Shown in pieces: positions 1-7,204 of a DNA stretch of 10,185 nt; within the stretch, counting starts at the first letter, position 1; each line of letters starts with the position of its first letter. Source of the DNA: Bacteroidota bacterium (GTDB lineage Bacteria; Bacteroidota; Bacteroidia; B-17B0; B-17BO); NCBI GenBank assembly GCA_947462425.1, contig CANHPI010000071.1:1-10185 (forward strand), written 5' to 3'. A program made the translations under genes and the position numbers. Under the pieces are notes generated by a model, which worked only from the letters and a program-made list of their open reading frames with translations, searched no databases and was not told the DNA's origin.

Positions 1-3000
1 ATAAAAGTAAAGAAAATCTGTCGAACCATTTTTTTGGTTTCAACTTCTTTTAATGTGATACTCATTACTGCGTTTTTCCATTCCTCACTTAATAATCGTT
101 TTTGATTCATATAAACAGTTGGAAAATTAAAAGATTGAGAAATACTAAAAGCATTATCAGTATAATAACTATTCATTTGTCCATATTCTCCAATTACATT
201 TGCTAGAGGAATAGATGCTGATGTTTTTATTATTTTTCTATGATAATCTGATTTTAATTTTTCATGCTTTATTGTTAAATTATTTTTTAATGCTGTATCA
301 ATAGCAGCTTGCAAACTTATTGTTGTTTGCGCATTAGCTTGATTAAAAACTATTCCAAAAAATAGTATTCCAGTAATAATTGATTTTGGTTTAATTTTTA
401 TTTTAACATCCTTTTCAAAAAGAATATATAAAATTGGTAAAACAAATAAGGTTAAAAAGGTAGCAATCATTAAACCTCCAATCACTACAGTAGCTAATGG
501 TCTTTGAACTTCAGCGCCTGCTCCGTTGCTTATTGCCATGGGTAAAAAACCTAACGACGCTACAAAAGCGGTCATCATAACAGGACGTAGACGAACTTTT
601 GTACCCGTTAAAACAATACGTTGAAGATTTTTTAAACCTTCTTTTTTTAGTCTATTAAATTCAGCAATTAATACAATTCCATTTAGTACTGCTACTCCAA
701 ATAAGGCAATAAAACCCACGCCGGCACTAATACTGAAAGGCATTCCTCTTAATGCTAAAAAGAAAATTCCGCCAATAGCAGATAATGGAATAGCTGAGTA
801 AATTAATAATCCTTGTTTTACTGAATTGAACGCAAAGAATAATAAAATAAAAATCATTACTAATGATACAGGCACAGCAATCATTAAACGTTGCTTTGCT
901 GCATTTAAATTTTCAAAAGCTCCTCCATAGGTTACATAATATCCTGTAGGAAATTTTATTTGTTTTTCTACTTTTTGTTGTAACTCATTTACAATTGTTT
1001 GAACATCGCGTTCTCTTACATTAAACCCAACAATAATTCTACGTTTAGCATCTTCACGTTGTATTTGATTAGGCCCATTTTTAATACTCACTTTGGCTAA
1101 TTGATGTAATGGAATTTGTGTCCCTAATGGAGTGGGAATCAATAAATTTTTAACATCATCCAAGTTTTTACGTTTATCATTATTTAAACGAACTACTAAA
1201 TCAAAACGCTTTTCTCCTTCAAAAACAAGTCCTGTACTTTGTCCAGCAAATGCTGTATTTAAAACTTTATTTATATCCTCAATAGTTAAATTATATTGGG
1301 CTATTGCAGGTCTGTTATAATCAATAATAATTTCAGGCATACCTGTTACAGGTTCTATAAATAAATTTTTTGCTCCTTCTACATTAGTAATAAGTTTGCC
1401 TAATTTTTCAGCATAGATTGCTAGGGTATCTAAATTTTCTCCAAATATTTTGCAAACAACATCTTGTTTGGCACCTGTCATTAATTCATTAAAACGCATT
1501 TGAACTGGGTATTGAAAACTAAATGTTGTTCCTAATACAATTTCTAATTCTTTCCCCATTTTTTCACTTAATTCAGAGAAAGTTTTAGCCGATGTCCACT
1601 CAGATTTATCTTTTAAGATAATCATTAAGTCTGCAGCATCAATAGGCATAGGATCAGTTGGAATATCGCCACTACCAATTTTTGCAACTATTTTTTCAAC
1701 TTCCGGAAATTTTTGTTTTAAAATTGAGGCTGCCTGAGTAACACTTGCAATGCTTGTTTTTAAATTACTTCCAGGCAACACCCTAGTCTCTACTGCAAAA
1801 TCACCTTCCTCTAAAGCAGGAATAAATTCACCACCTAAAAATGTTAAAGTTATGATAGCAGAACTAAATAGTATTACAACAAATGAAATAACCATTTTTG
1901 GATAATGTAATACTTTTAGTAATGTATTTTGATATGCGCTTTCTATTTTGCTCATCAACCTATCTGATATATTAGATTTATGCTTTGTTTTTTTACTTAA
2001 AAATAAAGCGCTCATCATGGGTATATATGTGAGAGATAATATAAAAGCACCGAGCAGAGCAAAGGCAACCGTTTGTGCCATTGGTTTAAACATTTTACCT
2101 TCAATTCCTTGTAGTGTAAATATTGGTAAATACACTACTAAAATTATTATTTGTCCAAATACAGCACTATTCATCATTTTACTTGCAGACAGATTCACTT
2201 CTGTATCCATTTGCTCTTGATTTATTTTAGTAATATGTTTGAATTTTTTATTGTGAGTAAGTTGATGCATGACGGCTTCAACAATAATTACGGCACCATC
2301 TACTATTAAACCAAAATCTAAAGCGCCTAAACTCATTAAGTTTCCGCTTACTCCAAATGTGTTCATTAATATGATTGCAAATAGCATAGCTAAAGGAATA
2401 ACGGAAGCAACCAATAATCCTGCTCTAAAATTTCCTAAAAATAACACTAACACAAAAATGACTATTAATGCACCTTCTAATAAATTTTTTTTAATAGTTC
2501 CAATGGCATTGTTTACCATTTTTGTTCTATCTAAAAATGGTTCAATTACAACTCCTTTTGGTAATGTTTTTTGTATTTGAGCAATTCGATTTTTTACATT
2601 TTTTATAACTTCACTACTATTAGCGCCTTTTAACATCATTACAACTGCTCCCGAAACTTCACCTTTATCATTATAACACATGGCGCCATAACGGGTAGCA
2701 TATCCAATTTTTACTTCAGCTACATCTTTTATTAACAAAGGTGTACCATCTTTAGTAGCCTTTATGGAAATATTATTTATATCATTCTCGCTTCCAATTA
2801 ATCCTTCAGTTCTAATAAATAAAACAGTTGGTCCTTTTTCAATATAAGCTCCTCCCGTATTTTGATTATTTTTTTCAAGTGCCGAGAATACATCATTAAT
2901 AGTTATATTATATGATTGCAGTTTATTTGGGTTTATGGCAATTTCAAATTGTTTCAGTTTACCACCAAAACTGCTAACTTCAGCCACACCTTTTACTCCT

Positions 3001-3518
3001 AGTAATTGTCGGCGCACTAACCAATCTTGAATGGTTCTTAATTCAGTGTCATTGTATTTGTTTTCGTAACCTTCTTTAGCTCTAACAACATATTGGTATA
3101 TTTCGCCCAATCCTGTTGTTACAGGTGCCAGTTCTGGTTTTCCTATACTTTGAGGAATTTGTGATTGTATCTGCTGTAAGCGTTCAGCCACCTGTTGTCT
3201 CGCCCAATAAATATCAGTTTCATCATCAAACACAATGGTTACTAATGACAATCCAAAGCGAGAAAAACTTCGAATTTCTTTTAGTCCTGAAATATTATTA
3301 TTAGCTTGTTCTATAGGAAAAGTAACAAGTCGTTCAATATCCGTAGCGCCAAACGATGGAGCTACAGTAATAACTTGCACTTGATTATTAGTAATGTCAG
3401 GCACTGCATCTATTGGTAATTTAGTTAATTCATAGTTGCCATAACCAATTAGAGCAATTATAAAAAGCCCTATAATGAGTTTATTTCTAATAGAAAATTC
3501 AATAATTTTATTAAGCAT
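1..3518 (-). CDS. CzcA/CusA-family heavy-metal efflux RND pump fused to a TolC-like domain (partial, 3' end outside window)
   Basis: Inner-membrane proton-driven pump that expels divalent metal ions (Zn, Co, Cd or Cu type) from periplasm or cytoplasm through a tripartite channel. The frame opens with ATG at 3518 (MLNKIIEFSIRNKL) and reads 1172 codons without a stop to the window edge. The segment DFGLIVDGAVIIVE carries D401, D407 and E414, the acidic transmembrane residues of the HME (CzcA-type) RND family. Membrane segments lie near residues 12-30, 340-490, 530-550 and 870-1035, with two large periplasmic loops between them. The RND part ends near residue 1037. A basic and hydrophobic stretch follows, ending ANA-Q (1061-1064), then a TolC/CusC-like start (ISLQAAIDTALKNN). 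Such pump-TolC fusions of about 1,400 residues occur in Bacteroidota. The exact metal cannot be read from the sequence. The periplasmic adaptor (CusB-like) gene would be expected further left, outside the window. Confidence 0.93.
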   Translation of the reverse strand, partial: MLNKIIEFSIRNKLIIGLFIIALIGYGNYELTKLPIDAVPDITNNQVQVITVAPSFGATDIERLVTFPIEQANNNISGLKEIRSFSRFGLSLVTIVFDDETDIYWARQQVAERLQQIQSQIPQSIGKPELAPVTTGLGEIYQYVVRAKEGYENKYNDTELRTIQDWLVRRQLLGVKGVAEVSSFGGKLKQFEIAINPNKLQSYNITINDVFSALEKNNQNTGGAYIEKGPTVLFIRTEGLIGSENDINNISIKATKDGTPLLIKDVAEVKIGYATRYGAMCYNDKGEVSGAVVMMLKGANSSEVIKNVKNRIAQIQKTLPKGVVIEPFLDRTKMVNNAIGTIKKNLLEGALIVIFVLVLFLGNFRAGLLVASVIPLAMLFAIILMNTFGVSGNLMSLGALDFGLIVDGAVIIVEAVMHQLTHNKKFKHITKINQEQMDTEVNLSASKMMNSAVFGQIIILVVYLPIFTLQGIEGKMFKPMAQTVAFALLGAFILSLTYIPMMSALFLSKKTKHKSNISDRLMSKIESAYQNTLLKVLHYPKMVISFVVILFSSAIITLTFLGGEFIPALEEGDFAVETRVLPGSNLKTSIASVTQAASILKQKFPEVEKIVAKIGSGDIPTDPMPIDAADLMIILKDKSEWTSAKTFSELSEKMGKELEIVLGTTFSFQYPVQMRFNELMTGAKQDVVCKIFGENLDTLAIYAEKLGKLITNVEGAKNLFIEPVTGMPEIIIDYNRPAIAQYNLTIEDINKVLNTAFAGQSTGLVFEGEKRFDLVVRLNNDKRKNLDDVKNLLIPTPLGTQIPLHQLAKVSIKNGPNQIQREDAKRRIIVGFNVRERDVQTIVNELQQKVEKQIKFPTGYYVTYGGAFENLNAAKQRLMIAVPVSLVMIFILLFFAFNSVKQGLLIYSAIPLSAIGGIFFLALRGMPFSISAGVGFIALFGVAVLNGIVLIAEFNRLKKEGLKNLQRIVLTGTKVRLRPVMMTAFVASLGFLPMAISNGAGAEVQRPLATVVIGGLMIATFLTLFVLPILYILFEKDVKIKIKPKSIITGILFFGIVFNQANAQTTISLQAAIDTALKNNLTIKHEKLKSDYHRKIIKTSASIPLANVIGEYGQMNSYYTDNAFSISQSFNFPTVYMNQKRLLSEEWKNAVMSITLKEVETKKMVRQIFFTF

Positions 3519-3608
3519 AAATATTTTATTAAGATTTATTAAATAGAATTAAAATATTAAAAAATCATAACACTTTCGTATTAATGAAATTCAAAAATTA
3601 AATGATAA

Positions 3609-3995
3609 TTAACACGATTTAGGCGGTTGCCATATAGAAGATAAATAAGCGGACCTCACAAAATCAATAGAATAGATTTTGTGAGATTTTGATTCAATTG
3701 GCTCAGATTTAATTGAAATTTGGATATTATGAAATGTAATAAATCCTGTATTACTTAAATTCTCGCATTTATTTCCTGATTTAAAGGGTAATTGCATGTC
3801 TTTTGATTTATCATCATCTCCATCATCTGCATAAGAATAATGCATCACTAAAAAATTAATTAAAGTAGTTTTTTTATCTTCAATTTTATGTTCAATAAAA
3901 TGCTCAACTAATTGTGGCAGTTTAAAAAACTCATGCAACTCCGTTACTGAAACTAAGTAAACAGATAAAAATAATATTGGAATTAGTTTTTTCAA
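3609..3995 (-). CDS. Small exported protein of unknown function preceding the RND pump
   Basis: A 128-residue protein with a basic, hydrophobic N-terminus (MKKLIPILFLSVYLVSVTEL) that looks like a signal peptide or a single membrane anchor. The mature part has VEHFIEHK (residues 30-37), then MHY (51-53), a run of acidic residues at 57-62, DMQLPFKS (66-73), and the C-terminus IWQPPKSC. Histidines (32, 36, 52), the aspartate cluster and Cys77/Cys128 could bind metal, but that is inference. I recall similar short proteins next to CzcA-type pumps in Bacteroidota, but know no assigned function. The start codon is TTG: the frame is open upstream only to a TAA at 4017-4019 and holds no ATG there. The 90-base gap to the pump shows no hairpin, so the two are probably co-transcribed. 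Confidence 0.75.
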   Translation of the reverse strand: MKKLIPILFLSVYLVSVTELHEFFKLPQLVEHFIEHKIEDKKTTLINFLVMHYSYADDGDDDKSKDMQLPFKSGNKCENLSNTGFITFHNIQISIKSEPIESKSHKIYSIDFVRSAYLSSIWQPPKSC

Positions 3996-4020
3996 TATTG
4001 TAAATGTATAAAAAAATTAT

Positions 4021-4028
4021 CAAAATTA
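4021..4028 (-). promoter_or_regulatory. Candidate -7 element for the minus-strand metal-efflux operon
   Basis: Read on the minus strand the bases are TAATTTTG, a full match to the Bacteroidota -7 consensus TANNTTTG, 25 bases before the TTG start of the small exported protein. No good TTTG -33 element sits 19-21 bases upstream, so the match is on one box only. Confidence 0.35.
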
Positions 4029-4106
4029 ATTATAAAACCATTATTGAATTAGTGCCTAAAATCATTTGATACCGTTCTTTAAGTCTTTATATTCATTCTA
4101 TGGCTT

Positions 4107-4122
4107 TGTAACAAAAGTAACC
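4107..4122 (+). promoter_or_regulatory. Crp/Fnr-like operator of the TauE gene
   Basis: TGTAAC-AAAA-GTAACC, matching 10 of 12 fixed positions of the perfect palindrome TGTAAC-N4-GTTACA found before the dioxygenase gene. Its centre (4114.5) is 29.5 bases upstream of the first base of the -7 element at 4144. This equals the spacing at the dioxygenase promoter, which is the main reason to believe this weaker copy. The position fits an activator site near -41/-42. Confidence 0.5.
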
Positions 4123-4143
4123 GTTAAAATGTATTTAACATAT

Positions 4144-4151
4144 GATCTTTG
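4144..4151 (+). promoter_or_regulatory. Candidate -7 element of the TauE promoter
   Basis: GATCTTTG differs from the Bacteroidota -7 consensus TANNTTTG at one base. It predicts a transcript start near 4157 and a leader of about 27 bases. No convincing TTTG -33 box lies upstream; the Crp/Fnr-like palindrome takes that place. Confidence 0.45.
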
Positions 4152-4183
4152 TACCATAATTATTAATATAAATAAAAATCGGC

Positions 4184-4981
4184 ATGGAAATAATTGGTTA
4201 CATCGTATCTATTTTAATTGGAGTTTCTTTAGGTCTTGTTGGAAGCGGGGGAAGTATTTTAACAGTACCTGTATTGGTTTATTTATTTGCGGTTGATCCA
4301 GTTTCCGCTACATCATATTCTTTATTTATTGTTGGATTTACTGCGGCAATTGGTTCTGTTGGATATTTTAGGAAAGGTTTAGTTAATTTTAAGACAGCCA
4401 TTGTTTTTGGAATACCATCCATTATGGCAGTTTTTTTAACTAGGGCTTATGTGGTACCAGCTATACCAAAAGAAGTATTTTTTGTAGGTGATTTTACAAT
4501 AACTAAAAGTGTTTTAATGATGTTGTTATTTGCCGTTTTGATGGTTGCTGCATCATATAGCATGATAAAAAAAGAGAAAAATAAAAAAGAAGAAGATTTA
4601 GGCCCTCAAAAATTTAATTATCCCGTAATCTTAATAGAAGGAACTGTTGTAGGTTTAGTTACGGGTTTAGTTGGAGCAGGTGGTGGATTTTTAATTATTC
4701 CGGCTTTGGTTCTTTTATCAAAACTCCCAATGAAAGAGGCTGTAGGAACATCCTTAGTTATCATTGCTGCAAAATCGATGATTGGTTTTTTTGGGGAAGG
4801 AAGTGAAACAGTAATTGACTGGAGTTTATTAACAATGGTTTCTGCTTTTGCAACAGTTGGGATTTTTATAGGAATATATCTTTCTAAAAAAATAGATGGC
4901 GCAAAATTAAAACCAGTATTTGGTTGGTTTGTGCTAATAATGGGAATATACATAATTATAAAAGAAACATTATTAAAATAA
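4184..4981 (+). CDS. TauE/SafE-family sulfite/organosulfur anion exporter
   Basis: A 265-residue polytopic inner-membrane protein of the TauE/SafE (DUF81) family, of usual length. The family's internal duplication is plain: GLVGSGGSILTVP at residues 17-29 and GLVGAGGGFLIIP at 161-173 are the matching loops of the two halves. A charged cytoplasmic linker (KKEKNKKEEDLG, about 129-140) separates them. Members export sulfite, sulfoacetate or related anions; beside a persulfide dioxygenase, sulfite made by that enzyme is the likely substrate (inference from context, as in the staphylococcal cst locus). The start ATG at 4184 gives a normal hydrophobic N-terminus. The gene is divergent from the metal-efflux genes. 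It is followed by a 130-base regulatory gap before the dioxygenase gene, which has its own promoter. Confidence 0.92.
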   Translation: MEIIGYIVSILIGVSLGLVGSGGSILTVPVLVYLFAVDPVSATSYSLFIVGFTAAIGSVGYFRKGLVNFKTAIVFGIPSIMAVFLTRAYVVPAIPKEVFFVGDFTITKSVLMMLLFAVLMVAASYSMIKKEKNKKEEDLGPQKFNYPVILIEGTVVGLVTGLVGAGGGFLIIPALVLLSKLPMKEAVGTSLVIIAAKSMIGFFGEGSETVIDWSLLTMVSAFATVGIFIGIYLSKKIDGAKLKPVFGWFVLIMGIYIIIKETLLK

Positions 4982-4984
4982 TAA

Positions 4985-5000
4985 TGTAACAATAGTTACA
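4985..5000 (+). promoter_or_regulatory. Upstream Crp/Fnr-like operator of the dioxygenase promoter (perfect palindrome)
   Basis: TGTAACAATAGTTACA is a perfect inverted repeat with 6-base arms and a 4-base spacer, the geometry of Crp/Fnr-family sites. It begins four bases after the TauE stop. Its centre (4992.5) is exactly 39 bases upstream of the second site's centre and about 81 bases before the predicted transcript start. Confidence 0.6.
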
Positions 5001-5023
5001 GTCAATAAAATCAACTATTTAAG

Positions 5024-5039
5024 TGTAATATATGTTACC
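5024..5039 (+). promoter_or_regulatory. Promoter-proximal Crp/Fnr-like operator of the dioxygenase gene
   Basis: TGTAAT-ATAT-GTTACC matches 10 of 12 fixed positions of the perfect upstream palindrome. Its centre (5031.5) lies 29.5 bases before the -7 element at 5061, that is about -42 from the expected transcript start, the classic class II activator position. It overlaps the place where a -33 box would be. Confidence 0.6.
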
Positions 5040-5060
5040 ATCAAAAAAATAATAACAAAA

Positions 5061-5068
5061 TACCTTTG
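5061..5068 (+). promoter_or_regulatory. -7 element of the persulfide dioxygenase promoter
   Basis: TACCTTTG fully matches the Bacteroidota -7 consensus TANNTTTG. Transcription would start near 5074, giving a leader of about 38 A-rich bases. No TTTG -33 box is present at the usual distance, which suggests dependence on the activator whose site is centred at 5031.5. Confidence 0.55.
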
Positions 5069-5111
5069 ACACATAAAATAAATAAACACAAAAAACAAAT
5101 AAACTAGCAAT

Positions 5112-6527
5112 ATGAAAATAGAACAAATTTACACAGGATGTTTAGCACAAGGTGCTTATTATATTACATCTAATGGAGAAGCTGCAATTATAGATCCACT
5201 TCGCGAAACTCAACCCTATATTGAAAGAATTGAAAAAGACGGTGTGAAATTAAAATATATTTTTGAGACACATTTTCATGCAGATTTTGTTTCTGGACAT
5301 TTAGATTTAAGTAAAAAAACTGGATCGCCAATTGTATACGGACCAACTGCTAAACCTGAGTTTGAATTTATATCAGCTAGAGATGGTGAGGTATTTAATC
5401 TTGGAAATGTTAAAATTAAAGTATTGCATACTCCTGGACATACAATGGAAAGTTCTTGCTTTTTATTAATCGATGAAAATGGAAAAGAACATTCATTATT
5501 TAGTGGAGACACTTTATTCTTGGGTGATGTTGGTCGTCCAGATTTAGCGCAAAAAGCTGCATCAATGACGCAGGATGAATTGGCTGGTTTATTATATGAT
5601 TCATTAAATAATAAAATTATGCCTTTATCTGATGATGTTACTGTTTATCCGGCTCACGGTGCTGGAAGTGCTTGCGGAAAAAACATGATGAAAGAAACTG
5701 TAGATACTTTAGGAAATCAAAAGAAAGTTAATTATGCCTTAAACCAACCAAATAAAGAAGAGTTTGTAAAAGCAGTTACTGATGGATTATTACCTCCTCC
5801 AGGTTATTTTGGAAGTAATGTAGCTATGAATAAAAAAGGAATTGAAAGTTTTGAGACTGTTTTAAATAATGGTATGAGAGCTTTATCTCCTTTAGAGTTT
5901 GAAGCAGCAGTTGATACAACAGATGCTATTGTACTTGATACAAGAGACGCCGCTGAATTTGCAAAAGGATTTATTCCTCGTTCAATTAATATTGGTATCA
6001 ATGGCGATTTCGCTCCATGGGTTGGTTCCTTAATTAAGGATGTAAAACAATCTATATTATTAGTTACAGAACTTGGTTTGGAAGAGGAAACAGTTACTCG
6101 TTTGAGCCGTGTAGGGTTTGATAATGTGATTGGACATTTAAAAGGAAGTTTTGTAGGTTGGAAAGAAACTGGGAAAGAAATTGATACGGTGAATAGAATT
6201 ACAGCAAGTGATTTTGCTAAAGATTTTGATGTGAAGGCAGATACAGTAATTGATGTTAGAAGAGAAAGCGAATACAGAGCTGAGCACGTTGAAGATTCAT
6301 ACAACAAACCCTTAGATCAAATTAACAGTTGGTTTGCTGAAATAGATAACGAAAAACCTTTTTACCTTCATTGTGCAGGTGGTTACAGAAGTATGATTGC
6401 CGCAAGTATTCTTAAATCTAGAGGAGTGCATAACTTTAAGGAAATAGAAGGTGGTTTTAAAGCAATTGCTGAAGCGGGTGTATCAAAAACAGATTATGTT
6501 TGTCAAAGCAAATTACAAAAATCCTAA
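5112..6527 (+). CDS. CstB-like persulfide dioxygenase-rhodanese fusion (MBL fold metallo-hydrolase)
   Basis: A 471-residue cytoplasmic enzyme (no signal peptide) with an N-terminal metallo-beta-lactamase domain of the ETHE1/persulfide dioxygenase type and two rhodanese domains. THFHADF (53-59), HTPGH (106-110), SGDTLFLGDVGRPD (131-144) and PAHGAGS (180-186) give the metal site; by analogy with ETHE1, H54, H110 and D133 should hold one Fe(II). The phenylalanine at 59, where most MBL proteins have His, is also seen in CstB. The first rhodanese domain (about 255-350) has no cysteine in its active loop (ILLVTELGLEEE). The second (about 365-465) has HCAGGYRS with catalytic Cys421. This order, with a dead middle domain, matches staphylococcal CstB, which oxidises low-molecular-weight persulfides to sulfite or thiosulfate. 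It has its own operator-bearing promoter and is followed by three small sulfur-related genes. Confidence 0.92.
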   Translation: MKIEQIYTGCLAQGAYYITSNGEAAIIDPLRETQPYIERIEKDGVKLKYIFETHFHADFVSGHLDLSKKTGSPIVYGPTAKPEFEFISARDGEVFNLGNVKIKVLHTPGHTMESSCFLLIDENGKEHSLFSGDTLFLGDVGRPDLAQKAASMTQDELAGLLYDSLNNKIMPLSDDVTVYPAHGAGSACGKNMMKETVDTLGNQKKVNYALNQPNKEEFVKAVTDGLLPPPGYFGSNVAMNKKGIESFETVLNNGMRALSPLEFEAAVDTTDAIVLDTRDAAEFAKGFIPRSINIGINGDFAPWVGSLIKDVKQSILLVTELGLEEETVTRLSRVGFDNVIGHLKGSFVGWKETGKEIDTVNRITASDFAKDFDVKADTVIDVRRESEYRAEHVEDSYNKPLDQINSWFAEIDNEKPFYLHCAGGYRSMIAASILKSRGVHNFKEIEGGFKAIAEAGVSKTDYVCQSKLQKS

Positions 6528-6532
6528 ATAAT

Positions 6533-6574
6533 TTAAACTGTCACATTGATAGAAATACAGATGTGACAGTTTAA
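6533..6574. other. 14-bp perfect hairpin between the dioxygenase and rhodanese genes
   Basis: Arms TTAAACTGTCACAT (6533-6546) and ATGTGACAGTTTAA (6561-6574) pair perfectly around a 14-base loop, starting five bases after the dioxygenase stop. On the plus strand the right arm is followed by TTAAAAAACT rather than a T run, so it is a weak intrinsic terminator at best. It could partly terminate, or protect the 3' end of the dioxygenase message, setting different levels for the downstream genes. Confidence 0.7.
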
Positions 6575-6588
6575 TTAAAAAACTAAAA

Positions 6589-6960
6589 ATGATAAAATTA
6601 AAATCAATTATAGCAGTATTTATGTTAGTGTTTTCTTTAACACAATGTAATTCTCAAACCAATAAAACAACAACAATGGAAAATACAAACACCACACAAA
6701 CAGCAGTAAATGAAATTATTGTAGATGTTAGAACAGTTGAAGAATGGAATAACGATGGTCATGCAGATTGTTCAGTTAACTATCCTTTAGATCAATTTGA
6801 AAATAAAATTGAGGAATTAAAAAAATATGATAAAATAGTTTTGGTATGTCGAAGTGGCAATAGAGCTGGAATAGCTAAAAATCTATTACAAAAAGCTGGT
6901 TATACTAAGGAAATTGAAAACTTAGGACCTTGGCAAAATGCAACTTGTAAAACAAAATAA
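6589..6960 (+). CDS. Single-domain rhodanese, probable lipoprotein
   Basis: A 123-residue protein with an N-terminal signal (MIKLKSIIAVFMLVFSLTQC) whose Cys20 could be lipidated; LTQC is a loose lipobox because Gln is uncommon before the cysteine. A low-complexity Thr/Asn linker (about 21-40) leads to a compact rhodanese domain: IIVDVRTVEEW (43-53), then the active loop CRSGNRA with catalytic Cys87, ending in NLGPWQNATC. It should carry sulfane sulfur or transfer it to an acceptor, on the periplasmic side if the signal works. A start at Met30 would give a cytoplasmic form, but the upstream signal-like segment argues for the longer one. It lies 61 bases after the dioxygenase, across a hairpin, and one base before the next gene. 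Confidence 0.85.
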   Translation: MIKLKSIIAVFMLVFSLTQCNSQTNKTTTMENTNTTQTAVNEIIVDVRTVEEWNNDGHADCSVNYPLDQFENKIEELKKYDKIVLVCRSGNRAGIAKNLLQKAGYTKEIENLGPWQNATCKTK

Positions 6961-6961
6961 A

Positions 6962-7204
6962 ATGAATAAACTTAAATCATGGGGATTAATGCGAGTGCTT
7001 CGATTAATTTTTGGAGCATTCGCCATAGTTCAAGCAATTATTACATTAGATATTGTTTTGGGATTATTGGGATTAGTTGTTGCTGGAATGGCTTTTTTTA
7101 ATCTTGGTTGTTGCGGAACTAATGGCTGTAAAACAAATTTTAAAAATAATAACACTAAAAATGAAATTAAAAATGTTGAATTTGAAGAGGTGGTTGTTAA
7201 GTAA
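6962..7204 (+). CDS. YgaP-type (DUF2892) small membrane protein
   Basis: An 80-residue protein. The ATG at 6962 is chosen, one base after the rhodanese stop; an in-frame ATG at 6938 lies inside the rhodanese gene and adds only eight polar residues. Residues 10-48 (MRVLRLIFGAFAIVQ to MAFFNLG) form a two-helix membrane hairpin typical of DUF2892, followed by CCGTNGC (Cys50, Cys51, Cys56) and a polar Asn/Lys/Glu tail. In E. coli YgaP the same membrane unit is fused to a rhodanese domain; here the two parts are neighbouring genes. Its exact role is unknown; a membrane partner for rhodanese-bound sulfur is an inference from the fusion. Confidence 0.85.
   Translation: MNKLKSWGLMRVLRLIFGAFAIVQAIITLDIVLGLLGLVVAGMAFFNLGCCGTNGCKTNFKNNNTKNEIKNVEFEEVVVK

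Noticed and set aside
1132..3304. Several plus-strand open frames of 60-100 codons across 1132-3304
   Set aside because: They lie opposite the unbroken RND pump frame, show no family motifs and are shadows of it.
4066..4296. Plus-strand frame of 76 codons before and inside the TauE gene
   Set aside because: It covers the TauE promoter and overlaps the TauE start in another frame; its product resembles no family.
5276..6307. Minus-strand frames inside the dioxygenase gene
   Set aside because: Ser/Thr/Leu-rich shadows of a well-supported enzyme gene on the other strand.
6533..6574. Reading the 14-bp hairpin as a standard intrinsic terminator of the dioxygenase gene
   Set aside because: The downstream arm is not followed by a T run on the plus strand, and the next gene has no visible promoter.
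7077..7160. Longer start for the DUF6132 gene at 7077
   Set aside because: It would run through most of the DUF2892 coding sequence; the family signature begins only after 7161.
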